In this document: positions 1 through 12,558 of the stretch, in pieces
How the letters are laid out: each line of letters begins with the position of its first letter
How positions within the stretch are numbered: position 1 is the first letter of the stretch
Assembly: GCA_002311645.1 (NCBI GenBank)
Contig: DBYW01000049.1
Coordinates: 39,829-64,806 of the forward strand
Length of the DNA: 24,978 bases
Reading direction: 5' to 3'
From: Bacteroidales bacterium UBA1176
GTDB taxonomy: Bacteria; Bacteroidota; Bacteroidia; Bacteroidales; WCHB1-69
Made by a program: the position numbers and the translations under genes
Notes under the pieces: model-generated
What the model was told of the DNA's origin: nothing
Seen by the model: the letters and a program-made list of their open reading frames with translations, nothing else
Databases searched by the model: none

Positions 1-261
1 GCCGTGGCCGCTGGTCCCGCCGCTGGTGGCGCCGCTCCCGCTGAGGAAAAGACCGAATTCGACGTCATCCTCAAAGCCGCTGGTGCCCAGAAGCTTCAGG
101 TTGTTAAACTCGTGAAGGAACTCACCAGCCTTGGCCTCAAGGAAGCTAAGGAACTGGTCGACGGTGCCCCCAAGGCCGTCAAGGAAGGTATCTCCAAGGA
201 CGAAGCTGAGTCCCTGAAGAAATCCCTCGAAGAGGCTGGCGCCGAAGTCGAAATTAAGTAA
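1..261 (+). CDS. rplL: 50S ribosomal protein L7/L12, 3' part
   Basis: This is the C-terminal 86 residues of L7/L12, the acidic stalk protein of the 50S subunit that recruits and stimulates translational GTPases. The window opens inside the gene: the frame is open to base 1, and the missing part would be the N-terminal dimerisation domain. Visible are the Ala/Gly/Pro-rich hinge (about the first 20 residues) and the whole globular C-terminal domain, with the family blocks EFDVILKAAG, KLQVVKLVKELT and GLKEAKELVD and the usual acidic end VEIK. The GTG at base 4 is inside the hinge and is not a real start. It lies 164 bases before rpoB, the classical rplL-rpoB order of the beta operon. Confidence 0.97.
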   Translation, partial: AVAAGPAAGGAAPAEEKTEFDVILKAAGAQKLQVVKLVKELTSLGLKEAKELVDGAPKAVKEGISKDEAESLKKSLEEAGAEVEIK

Positions 262-283
262 GTTCACTTACGTCAATTGCAAT

Positions 284-320
284 AGTACAACACTTCCACC
301 CCGGTGGAAGTGCTTGTACT
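284..320 (+). terminator. rplL-rpoB intergenic hairpin (attenuator/terminator)
   Basis: A long stem follows the rplL stop by 22 bases. The arms AGTACAA+CACTTCCAC and GTGGAAGTG+C+TTGTACT pair around a CCCG loop, with one bulged base. The sequence after it is only moderately T-rich (TATTGTTGTTTT), so it is more likely a partial terminator or attenuator that lowers rpoBC expression relative to the ribosomal genes, as known for this junction in other bacteria. An RNA-processing site is the alternative. Confidence 0.75.
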
Positions 321-425
321 TATTGTTGTTTTACTACCTGCTGTTTTCCTTCCCCCGCGTTCTTTCCTTAGCCCATACCGTCGGGTTCTTCCCTAATCCT
401 GTTATTTCATTTAAAATCAACTGCC

Positions 426-4250
<3,825 letters not shown>

Positions 4251-4275
4251 GTCAAACTATTTATCGTGCATCAAT

Positions 4276-7200
4276 ATGGCTTTCAGAAAAGACAATAATA
4301 CAAGAAAAGAAATCCAGAAAATCACCATAAGCTTGGCGTCGCCCGACACGATTATCAACCAGTCGCATGGCGAGGTCCTCAAGCCGGAGACCATCAACTA
4401 CCGCACCTATAAACCGGAGCGCGACGGTCTCTTTTGCGAGAAGATTTTCGGACCGACCAAAGACTGGGAGTGCCACTGCGGGAAGTACAAGAGAATTCGC
4501 TATAAAGGCAAGGTTTGTGATGCTTGTGGCGTGGAAGTCACCGAACGCAAGGTGCGTCGCGAACGGATGGGTCACATCCAGCTCGTGGTTCCCGTCGCCC
4601 ATATATGGTTCTTCAAGTCCCTTCCTAATAAGATTGGCGCCCTGTTAGGGTTGCAATCCAAGGAAATCGACGCTATTATCTATTACGAGAAATATGTTGT
4701 CATTCAACCGGGTGTGGTTGCCAACGAGCCCATACCCCTTCATGGCAATGATTCCAGTTCCAAAACCATTGTCAACAAAGCTCTCTTGACAGAAGAGGAG
4801 TACTTTGAAATTGTTGACAAAATGCTTCCGGCTGACAACCGCCTGCTGCCCGACAATGATCCCAACAAGTTCATTGCCAAGATGGGTGCAGAGGCTTTGT
4901 ATGATCTGCTTTGTCAAGTCGACTTGGACAAGGAATCTTACGAACTGCGCGACCGTGCCAACAACGAGACTTCCCAGCAACGTAAAAAGGATCTGCTTAA
5001 GCGCTTGCATGTTTTCGAGGCTTTCCGCGACAGCCGCAAGCGCGCCGAGAACCGTCCCGAATGGATGATTATCAAGGTGGTGCCTGTCATTCCGCCGGAA
5101 TTGCGTCCTTTGGTGCCCCTTGATGGCGGTCGTTTCGCCACTTCCGACCTCAACGATCTCTACCGTCGTGTCATCATCCGCAATAACCGCCTTAAACGTC
5201 TGATCGAGATTAAGGCTCCCGATGTGATTATGCGTAATGAAAAGCGCATGCTTCAGGAAGCTGTCGACTCCTTGTTCGATAACTCGAAGAAATCCAGCGC
5301 AGTGAAGACGGAGTCCAACCGTCCGCTTAAGTCCCTGTCTGATAGTTTGAAGGGTAAGCAAGGCCGCTTCCGTCAGAACCTTTTGGGTAAGCGTGTCGAC
5401 TACTCTGGCCGTTCCGTCATTGTCGTCGGTCCCGACTTGCACCTCAACGAGTGCGGTCTGCCGAAAGACATGGCAGCAGAGCTTTTCAAACCTTATGTCA
5501 TCCGCAAGATCCTTGAAAGAGGCATTGTGAAAACGGTGAAGTCAGCCAAGAAGATTGTCGACCGCAAGGATCCTGTCGTGTATGAGATTCTGGAAAATAT
5601 TCTGAAGGGTCATCCAGTGTTGTTGAACCGTGCTCCTACGTTGCACCGTCTTGGTATTCAGGCTTTCCAACCTCGTTTGGTGGAAGGCAAGGCTATCCGC
5701 CTGCACCCGCTTTGCTGTACGGCATTCAACGCAGACTTTGATGGTGACCAGATGGCTGTGCACGTGCCCCTGGGCAATGCTGCCATCATGGAAGCCCAGA
5801 TGCTCATGATGGCCTCCCACAACATTCTCAACCCTGCCAATGGTGCTCCTGTTACCGTGCCTTCCCAAGACATGGTGTTGGGTCTGTATTACATGACCAA
5901 GGAGCTTCCTTCCAAGGGTGACAACCATGTGGCCGGTGAAGGACATATTTTCTATGGCCCGGAAGAGGTTGTGATTGCCTATAATGAGAAGCGCGTTCAC
6001 CTTAACGCTATCATCAAGTGCCGTGTCAATGTGGACGGCATGGGTACCTGGAAAGTCATTGACACCAGTGTGGGGCGTGTGCTCTTCAATCAGGTGATTC
6101 CCGAAAATTATCCGTATGTCAATCAATTGCTGACCAAGAAGGCTCTCCGAGACATCATCGGAGACGTGCTGCATCGTTGTGGCAATAAGGTGTGTGCCGA
6201 ATTCCTCGACAATATCATGACTCTCGGTTACCGCATGGCTTATGAAGGCGGTCTCTCCTTTAACTTGGGTGACGTCATCATCCCGTCGGCCAAGCCCGAA
6301 CTGATCAATGAGGCCAACAAGCAGATTGATGAAATTACAATGAACTATAGCATGGGTTTCATCACGAACACCGAGCGTTACAACCAGGTGGTTGACGTTT
6401 GGTCGCAGTGCAACGCCCGTCTTTCCAAGATTTTGATGAAGGAAATCGAAGAGGATCGTCAAGGCTTCAATCCCGTGCACATGATGCGCGACTCCGGTGC
6501 TCGTGGATCTGCTGACCAGATCCGTCAGCTTTCCGGTATGCGTGGCTTGATGGCCAAGCCCAGTAAGGCAGGTTCCACCGGTGGTGAGGTCATCGAAAAC
6601 CCGATTCTCTCTAACTTCAAGGAAGGCCTTTCCGTGCAAGAGTACTTCATCTCCACGCACGGTGCCCGTAAGGGTTTGGCCGACACCGCATTGAAGACCG
6701 CCGACGCAGGTTACCTGACCCGTCGTCTGGTCGACGTCTCCCACGATGTCATCATCACCGAGGTGGACTGTGGCACGCTGCGCGGCATGACCGTGAGCGC
6801 CTTGAAGAACAAGGACAATGAGGTTGTCGAGTCTCTCTATGACCGTCTTTTGGGACGTGTCACCCTCCACGATGTCTATCATCCCCAGACGGGTGAGTTG
6901 ATTATCAAGGCGGGCGAGGAACTGACCGAGGAGTATTGCCAGATTATTGAAGATTCTCCCATCGAGGAGGTGGAAATCCGTTCCGTACCGACCTGCGAGT
7001 CCAAGCACGGCATTTGCCAAAAGTGCTATGGCCGCAACTTGGCGACGGGCAAGCTGGTTCAGATTGGCGAGGCCGTCGGCGTTATCGCGGCCCAGTCCAT
7101 CGGTGAACCGGGTACACAGCTGACCCTGCGTACGTTCCACACCGGTGGTGTGGCAGGCACGATGTCCGCCAACAACTCCATTACCGCTCCTTACGATGGC

Positions 7201-8601
7201 TTGTTGAGCATCGATGAACTGCGCGCCCTGCAAAAAACCGATGCCTTGGGCGACACCTACTATATTGTCATTGGTCGTACCGCTGAAATCAAGATTATTG
7301 ACAAGCAGACAGGCGTTGCCTTGTATGCCGCCAATGTGCCGTACGGTTCAAAACTTTATTTCAAGCATGGCGACAGCATCAAGAAAGGCGACATCATCGC
7401 CGACTGGGATGCGTTCAACGCAGTCATTCTTTCCGATGTGGCAGGTAAGGTTGTCTTCAACGACATTATCGAGGGCATCACCTACCGTGTCGAGACGGAC
7501 GAACAGACCAACAACCAAGACAAGGTTATCATCGAAAGCCGTCTGAAGACCAAGAACCCGAGCATTTCGGTGGTCGACGATGCCGGCAACGTGCTGAAGA
7601 GCTTCGACGTTCCCGTGGGTGCTCGTTTGGCCGTTGAGGAAGGCACCGTGATTGATTCCGGTGAAGTCCTTGTCAAGATTCTTCGTTCCTTTGGCAAGTC
7701 CGGTGATATTACGGGCGGTCTGCCGCGCGTCACGGAATTGTTCGAGGCTCGTAACCCGTCCGACCCCGCCGTGGTTTCTGAAATCGACGGTATCGTCTCT
7801 TTCGAGAAGAAGCTCAAGAGAGGCAACCGTGTGGTCAAGGTCACCCCGCGTAATGGCGACGAGGAGGGTATCAAAACGTACCTCATTCCAACTTCCAAGC
7901 AGATTTTGGCACAAGAGAATGACTTTGTAAAGGCTGGTACTCCGCTTTCCGAAGGTTCCCTTACCCCTGTGGATATCCTTAACATCAAGGGTGCCCAGAA
8001 GGTTCAGGAATACATTATCAACGAGATTCAGGAGGTTTACCGTCTGCAAGGTGTGAAAATCAGCGACAAGCACTTTGAGGTCATTGTGCGTCAGATGATG
8101 CGCAAGATGGAGATCGAAGATCCCGGTGACACCAAGTTCCTCCAGGGCGAGTTGATCAACAAGATTGACTTCCAAGAGGAAAATGATCTCATTTGGGACA
8201 AGAAGGTGGTTGAGGATCCCGGTGATTCCGATGAGGTGAGCAAGGGTCAAATCATCACGGCCAAGAAGTTGCGCGACGTGAACTCACTGTTGAAGCGCAA
8301 GGATATGAAGTTGGTGGTCACCCGCGATGCGCGCACGGCCACAGGTAAACCGGTCCTGCAAGGTATCACCCGTGCAGCCCTGCAAACCCGCAGCTTCATT
8401 TCCGCCGCATCCTTCCAGGAGACGACGAAAGTGCTCAACGAAGCCGCTATCAACGCCAAGTCCGACTACTTGGTCGGTATGAAGGAGAATGTCATCGTCG
8501 GCCAGCGTATCCCTGCTGGTACCGGTATCCGTTCTTATCAGCATATCCAAGTGAGTTCCAAGGATGAATACGAATCCCTGTTGGCCTCGAAAGAAGAATA
8601 G
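4276..8601 (+). CDS. rpoC: DNA-directed RNA polymerase subunit beta'
   Basis: Largest RNA polymerase subunit, 1441 residues, carrying the catalytic magnesium site NADFDGDQ with D487, D489 and D491. The N-terminal zinc finger of the clamp is present (C66, C68, C81, C84), as is the second zinc site (C832, C907, C914, C917). The trigger-loop region AQSIGEPGTQLTLRTFHTGG is near residues 938-958. The C-terminal block with GITRAALQTRSFISAASFQETT, typical of beta' subunits, is complete, so there is no truncation. The ATG at 4276 gives MAFRKDNN, the expected type of N-terminus for the group. The gene sits 25 bases after rpoB and 27 bases before the DUF3467 gene, consistent with one transcript ending at the terminator near 9026. 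Confidence 0.98.
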   Translation: MAFRKDNNTRKEIQKITISLASPDTIINQSHGEVLKPETINYRTYKPERDGLFCEKIFGPTKDWECHCGKYKRIRYKGKVCDACGVEVTERKVRRERMGHIQLVVPVAHIWFFKSLPNKIGALLGLQSKEIDAIIYYEKYVVIQPGVVANEPIPLHGNDSSSKTIVNKALLTEEEYFEIVDKMLPADNRLLPDNDPNKFIAKMGAEALYDLLCQVDLDKESYELRDRANNETSQQRKKDLLKRLHVFEAFRDSRKRAENRPEWMIIKVVPVIPPELRPLVPLDGGRFATSDLNDLYRRVIIRNNRLKRLIEIKAPDVIMRNEKRMLQEAVDSLFDNSKKSSAVKTESNRPLKSLSDSLKGKQGRFRQNLLGKRVDYSGRSVIVVGPDLHLNECGLPKDMAAELFKPYVIRKILERGIVKTVKSAKKIVDRKDPVVYEILENILKGHPVLLNRAPTLHRLGIQAFQPRLVEGKAIRLHPLCCTAFNADFDGDQMAVHVPLGNAAIMEAQMLMMASHNILNPANGAPVTVPSQDMVLGLYYMTKELPSKGDNHVAGEGHIFYGPEEVVIAYNEKRVHLNAIIKCRVNVDGMGTWKVIDTSVGRVLFNQVIPENYPYVNQLLTKKALRDIIGDVLHRCGNKVCAEFLDNIMTLGYRMAYEGGLSFNLGDVIIPSAKPELINEANKQIDEITMNYSMGFITNTERYNQVVDVWSQCNARLSKILMKEIEEDRQGFNPVHMMRDSGARGSADQIRQLSGMRGLMAKPSKAGSTGGEVIENPILSNFKEGLSVQEYFISTHGARKGLADTALKTADAGYLTRRLVDVSHDVIITEVDCGTLRGMTVSALKNKDNEVVESLYDRLLGRVTLHDVYHPQTGELIIKAGEELTEEYCQIIEDSPIEEVEIRSVPTCESKHGICQKCYGRNLATGKLVQIGEAVGVIAAQSIGEPGTQLTLRTFHTGGVAGTMSANNSITAPYDGLLSIDELRALQKTDALGDTYYIVIGRTAEIKIIDKQTGVALYAANVPYGSKLYFKHGDSIKKGDIIADWDAFNAVILSDVAGKVVFNDIIEGITYRVETDEQTNNQDKVIIESRLKTKNPSISVVDDAGNVLKSFDVPVGARLAVEEGTVIDSGEVLVKILRSFGKSGDITGGLPRVTELFEARNPSDPAVVSEIDGIVSFEKKLKRGNRVVKVTPRNGDEEGIKTYLIPTSKQILAQENDFVKAGTPLSEGSLTPVDILNIKGAQKVQEYIINEIQEVYRLQGVKISDKHFEVIVRQMMRKMEIEDPGDTKFLQGELINKIDFQEENDLIWDKKVVEDPGDSDEVSKGQIITAKKLRDVNSLLKRKDMKLVVTRDARTATGKPVLQGITRAALQTRSFISAASFQETTKVLNEAAINAKSDYLVGMKENVIVGQRIPAGTGIRSYQHIQVSSKDEYESLLASKEE

Positions 8602-8628
8602 TATTGTCTAACTTGTAGATTAATAATT

Positions 8629-8925
8629 ATGCCAGAACAAAAATTAGATATCAACCTGCCGGAAGAGGTGGCTAAGGGTACGTACTCTAATCTTGCCATC
8701 ATCTCTCATTCCAACAGTGAGTTTATTGTTGACTTTGTGGCAATGCTCCCTGGAATTCAGAAAGGCAATGTTAATTCACGGATCATCATGACACCGCAAA
8801 ATACCAAGCGTCTGTTGATGGCCCTTTCGGAGAACATATCCAAGTATGAGGAACAGTTTGGTGTCATTGTTGACCAGCAGCAAGGCCCCATCCCGCCCAT
8901 GATGAACGGTGGTGCTTTGGCATAG
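8629..8925 (+). CDS. DUF3467 family protein, downstream of rpoC
   Basis: A 98-residue protein of the DUF3467 family, for which I know no established function. Visible blocks are YSNLAIISHSNSEFIVDF, a short hydrophobic PG segment, RIIMTPQNTKRLLMALSENI, and a Pro/Gly/Met-rich tail ending IPPMMNGGALA. There is no signal peptide or membrane segment, so it is probably cytoplasmic. It starts 27 bases after rpoC and is followed by an intrinsic terminator, making it the last gene of the rpoBC transcript. From memory, this position after rpoC is common in Bacteroidota, which suggests a role linked to RNA polymerase or its expression; that link is inference. Confidence 0.88.
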   Translation: MPEQKLDINLPEEVAKGTYSNLAIISHSNSEFIVDFVAMLPGIQKGNVNSRIIMTPQNTKRLLMALSENISKYEEQFGVIVDQQQGPIPPMMNGGALA

Positions 8926-8999
8926 TAACGTGAAGCGTTTGCACCATGCAAGCGTAATGTATGAAATACGTTCAAAAATCTAACTATAAATTGCGATAG

Positions 9000-9026
9000 G
9001 GTGGGGCATAAGTCCCACCTTTTTTT
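9000..9026 (+). terminator. Intrinsic terminator of the rpoBC-DUF3467 transcript
   Basis: The arms GGTGGG (9000-9005) and CCCACC (9014-9019) flank an 8-base loop and are followed at once by seven T (9020-9026). It lies 74 bases after the DUF3467 stop and 53 bases before the ABC-F start, so it separates the two transcription units. Confidence 0.85.
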
Positions 9027-9079
9027 GCATACGATCGTCATCATTCGGGAATGAAAATATAAACAGTCTAAAGAGCACC

Positions 9080-10999
9080 ATGATTCAAATCAACAAGCTG
9101 TCGGTGAACTTCACGGGGGACTTCTTGTTCCGCGACATCTCCTTTGTGGCTGGCGACCGCGACCGTATCGGGCTGGTGGGGCACAACGGCGCAGGCAAGT
9201 CAACCTTGCTTAAGATTATCCATCGCGACATGGAACCGAGTTCTGGCACGATGGTGATCACAACCGGATTCCGCACCGGTTATCTTCCGCAGGAGTTGGC
9301 CGAGACTTCCTACAAGACTGTCTGGGAGGAAACGATGTCGGCATTTGTGGAGGTGCGCGAAATAGAAGCGCGCATGCAGCGTCTCACCCAACAGCTGTCA
9401 GAGCGTACCGACTATGAGTCCGCTGAATACGCAGCGATAGCCCAGCAACTTTCAGACGCCAATGACCGCTATCTTCACCTTGGCGGCAATACCATTGAAG
9501 GCGAAGCCGAGAAGGTGCTTGTCGGCATGGGCTTTCGTCGCAGCGACTTCCCGCGTCCCATGTCTGAGTTCAGCAACGGCTGGCAGATGCGCGTATGCCT
9601 CGCCAAAATCCTGCTCCAGCGGCCTGAAATCGTCCTTCTGGACGAGCCGACCAACCACCTTGATATCGAATCCATCCAATGGCTTGAAGACTATTTGGCG
9701 AACTATGACGGCTGTGTCATCCTTGTTTCCCATGACCGTGCCTTTCTTGACCGCGTGACCAATCGCACGATAGAGATCACATTGGGCACGATTCAGGACT
9801 ATAAGTGCAGTTACTCCCAATATGTGGAGCAACGTCTCGAACGCATCGAGAGCCAGCAGGCTGCTTTCGAGAACCAACAGCAGCAGATTGCTCAGATTGA
9901 GCGTTTCATCGAGCGATTTCGTTACAAAGCCACGAAGGCGCGCCAAGTGCAGAGTAGGATCAAGATGCTTGAAAAGATGGATCGGGTGCAAGTGGAGGAC
10001 TATGATGCATCGTCCATTTCATTCCGTTTTCCTCCTGCACCGCACTCGGGCCGCATGGTGGTGGATGCCAAGCAGCTGTCTCTCGGCTATGATGCGTTGA
10101 ACGTGCTCAACAAGGTGGACTTCCACCTGGAGCGCGGCGAGCGTGTGGCATTCGTGGGACGCAACGGCGAAGGCAAGTCCACCATGGTGAAGGCTATCGT
10201 CGGTCAGTTGGCACCACAAGGCGGTGCTCTCGAACTCGGTTATCAGGTGGTTATCGGCTATTACGCTCAAAACCAAGCCAAACTGCTTGACCCCGAGAAG
10301 ACAGTCTTCGACACCATTGACGAGGTTGCTGTGGGCGACATCCGTCCCAAAATCCGCACCATTCTTGGTAGTTTTCTCTTTGACACGGAGGCAACAGAGA
10401 AGAAAGTGAAGGTGCTCTCCGGCGGCGAAAAGGCGCGTCTCGCATTAGCCAAGCTGCTGCTCTCGCCCTTTAACTTGCTCATCCTCGACGAGCCGACGAA
10501 CCATCTTGACATGCCGTCCAAGGATGTGCTCAAAAACGCCCTGCTTCAATATGAGGGCAGCCTTATCCTCGTCTCCCACGACCGCGACTTCTTGCAGGGA
10601 CTTTCCTCTAAGACCTACGAGTTCAAGGATAAGCAGATACGTGGCTACACCGGCGATGTATACGATTTTCTGGAGGCGCGAAAATTGGAGTCGTTGCACG
10701 AACTGCAAGCGCGGCAGCCAGTGACAGGTGGCGAACAGAAAACAGTGTCCAGCAACAAGGAGAATTACGAGCGCCGCAAAGAACAGGAGGCTGCTGAACG
10801 CAAGAAAAAGAATCGTCTTCGCAAGTTGGAGGACGAAATGGAAATTTTACAGCAACAAGTGGCCGAAATAGAGGCTAAATTGGCGCAACCCGACCAATAC
10901 GCCGCAGAAATCAATAGCGGCGAACTCTACAAGGCCTATGATGCCGCAAAACAAGCATTGGAGGAGAAGGAGATGGAGTGGCTGGAATTGGATGCTTGA
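9080..10999 (+). CDS. ABC-F family ATPase (ribosome-associated, Uup/YdiF-like)
   Basis: A 639-residue soluble protein with two ABC ATPase domains in tandem and no membrane segments, the ABC-F layout. These proteins bind the ribosomal E site and relieve stalled or antibiotic-bound ribosomes. Domain 1 has Walker A GHNGAGKST (K40), signature FSNGWQMR (from residue 164, with N in place of the usual G) and Walker B LLDEPTNHLD. Domain 2 has Walker A GRNGEGKST (K366), signature LSGGEKAR and LILDEPTNHLD. Between them lies the charged helical linker (about residues 250-310, rich in Q, E and R) that contacts P-site tRNA in the family. The C-terminal 90 residues form a charged coiled coil as in Uup. ATG at 9080 gives the canonical MIQINKLSVNF. 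The sequence alone does not tell a housekeeping member from a resistance factor; position and composition favour housekeeping. Confidence 0.93.
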   Translation: MIQINKLSVNFTGDFLFRDISFVAGDRDRIGLVGHNGAGKSTLLKIIHRDMEPSSGTMVITTGFRTGYLPQELAETSYKTVWEETMSAFVEVREIEARMQRLTQQLSERTDYESAEYAAIAQQLSDANDRYLHLGGNTIEGEAEKVLVGMGFRRSDFPRPMSEFSNGWQMRVCLAKILLQRPEIVLLDEPTNHLDIESIQWLEDYLANYDGCVILVSHDRAFLDRVTNRTIEITLGTIQDYKCSYSQYVEQRLERIESQQAAFENQQQQIAQIERFIERFRYKATKARQVQSRIKMLEKMDRVQVEDYDASSISFRFPPAPHSGRMVVDAKQLSLGYDALNVLNKVDFHLERGERVAFVGRNGEGKSTMVKAIVGQLAPQGGALELGYQVVIGYYAQNQAKLLDPEKTVFDTIDEVAVGDIRPKIRTILGSFLFDTEATEKKVKVLSGGEKARLALAKLLLSPFNLLILDEPTNHLDMPSKDVLKNALLQYEGSLILVSHDRDFLQGLSSKTYEFKDKQIRGYTGDVYDFLEARKLESLHELQARQPVTGGEQKTVSSNKENYERRKEQEAAERKKKNRLRKLEDEMEILQQQVAEIEAKLAQPDQYAAEINSGELYKAYDAAKQALEEKEMEWLELDA

Positions 11000-11026
11000 T
11001 GATGAATGCATCATGGGACGAAAAGA

Positions 11027-11060
11027 ATTGGCCAATGGCAATCCAAAAATACTATTGGCC
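11027..11060. repeat. ATTGGCCAAT palindrome plus half-copy upstream of the TPR gene
   Basis: A perfect 10-base palindrome ATTGGCCAAT (11027-11036) is followed 17 bases later by ATTGGCC (11054-11060). The pair sits about 30-60 bases upstream of the putative -7 box of the TPR gene. It could be an operator, or chance; no regulator can be named. Confidence 0.3.
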
Positions 11061-11088
11061 GAAGAATGACGGCTAACCGCTTTTTTTG

Positions 11089-11096
11089 TACTTTTG
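11089..11096 (+). promoter_or_regulatory. Putative Bacteroidota -7 promoter box of the TPR gene
   Basis: TACTTTTG matches the Bacteroidota sigma-ABfr -7 consensus TAnnTTTG exactly and lies 22 bases before the ATG at 11119, implying a very short leader. No TTG/TTTG -33 element is seen at 17-23 bases upstream, so the call rests on the -7 box, the 119-base gap and the resemblance to the promoter box upstream of the DUF721 gene. Confidence 0.5.
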
Positions 11097-11118
11097 CGCT
11101 CTTTTTAAAACGCAGGAA

Positions 11119-12531
11119 ATGGGTCATTACGACGACAGTGAAGATAATGATATTCGGGAACTTGCGGAACAGTTTACGCGAGATTTCGATGCTGGGAGAC
11201 GGATGTTTCTCGGTCGTGACGACTTTGAGGATATCATTAACTACTTTTTTGACATCGGGGATATGAATCAAGCTGAAAAGGCTGTCAAAAAGGCAACGGA
11301 AACCTATCCCGACGATGCATACTTGCAGTTGCAGTATGTGAAGTACCACGCCATGATGATGGATTATAATGCGGCTCAGAAAAAATTGGAGTATGTGGAA
11401 AAGAATTTTGAGCCTGTTCCGGATTTGTATGTGGAGAAAGTGCTCGTGTATCAGGCTCTGAACCAGCCTATCGACGCCATCAGCGCCTTGAACAAGGCAC
11501 TCTCCATGGATGAGAAATACCCTGAGGCGCACATGCTTTTGGTGCAGGAATATTTGCTGGACCAAAACATCGAAAAAGCTGTGGAACATGCTATGCGCTC
11601 CATACAACTCGACGAGACCTTTGTGGACGACATTGGCATGATCAACATCGATTTCCTTTATCCCAAGTTCCAGAAAAAAGATCTGCTGGTTAACTTTTTC
11701 ACCCGTATGACGGAGGAATACCCCATGTATCCCAGTTTGTGGGGCGGCTTAGGGCTCGCCTATATGAATGCCAGCGAGTATGAACATGCCGTTGACGCCT
11801 TTTTGTTCCAGCTTTCACTCGACGAGAGTGATTTCATTGTCCATATCAACATCGCTGATGCCTACTATTCAATGGGCGACAACGTAAATGCCATCCAGCA
11901 CTATTTGAAGGCCAACGAGAAAACAGATATTCCCTCGTTGGACCTGAACATCGGGCGCTGCTATTTTAACATGGGCGACTACGAGTCAGCCATGTCGTTT
12001 TTTATCTTGGCACAGAACCGCGAGGAACTGTTCAATATGGCTACAGGCGATATTGTGCGGACTTTCAGGGTCCAGGGCAAGTTCGACGAGGCACGCGCCT
12101 TCCTGCGCAACATGGTGAAGGACAACCCGCAAAACATGAACGCGGTGGAGGAACTGTTGCCTTTGCTTGATCCTGAACGTGACACCGAGGAAATCAAGGA
12201 TCTGTGTTTCATGGCGTTCCACAACGAGGATTACCCGAAGTACGGTTTCTTGCACAATTTTGTCCAGTTTTGTTGTGAAAACGGAGGCTATGATCTGGGC
12301 ATCGATGTCTGCCTTGAATATCTTGACGACCCGGATATTGATACGACCGTGATGTATGCATTAGCCGCTTTCTACCTCAAGAAAGGCCATGTGCAGCAGG
12401 CCTGCAACTACTTGGAGCGTGCGCTCATTGCGGCACCCGATGACAGTTACTCCGACTTCGAGGAATTAGATGCCCGTTTCGTCGATGTGCCCGAAGTGAT
12501 GGAGTTGCTCAGTCGTTATACGAACTTTTGA
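11119..12531 (+). CDS. Tetratricopeptide repeat (TPR) protein
   Basis: A soluble, acidic protein of 470 residues from the chosen ATG. It is built of helical pairs with TPR spacing: small residues at turn positions and repeated patterns such as AHMLLVQEYLLDQNIEKAVEH, LGLAYMNASEYEHAVDAF, IADAYYSMGDNVNAIQHY and IGRCYFNMGDYESAM. There is no signal peptide and no catalytic motif, so it is probably a cytoplasmic scaffold; its partner is unknown. An upstream TTG at 11086 would add 11 residues, but that start overlaps the -7 box, so the ATG at 11119 is preferred. The dedA-like gene follows after 27 bases and aroE overlaps that gene, so the three probably form one operon. Confidence 0.85.
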   Translation: MGHYDDSEDNDIRELAEQFTRDFDAGRRMFLGRDDFEDIINYFFDIGDMNQAEKAVKKATETYPDDAYLQLQYVKYHAMMMDYNAAQKKLEYVEKNFEPVPDLYVEKVLVYQALNQPIDAISALNKALSMDEKYPEAHMLLVQEYLLDQNIEKAVEHAMRSIQLDETFVDDIGMINIDFLYPKFQKKDLLVNFFTRMTEEYPMYPSLWGGLGLAYMNASEYEHAVDAFLFQLSLDESDFIVHINIADAYYSMGDNVNAIQHYLKANEKTDIPSLDLNIGRCYFNMGDYESAMSFFILAQNREELFNMATGDIVRTFRVQGKFDEARAFLRNMVKDNPQNMNAVEELLPLLDPERDTEEIKDLCFMAFHNEDYPKYGFLHNFVQFCCENGGYDLGIDVCLEYLDDPDIDTTVMYALAAFYLKKGHVQQACNYLERALIAAPDDSYSDFEELDARFVDVPEVMELLSRYTNF

Positions 12532-12558
12532 ACCTGATTACTCATTGCTAACCTTTTT

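Noticed and set aside
11086..11118. Upstream TTG start of the TPR protein
   Set aside because: It overlaps the probable -7 promoter box, so it would lie upstream of the transcription start; the ATG at 11119 fits better.
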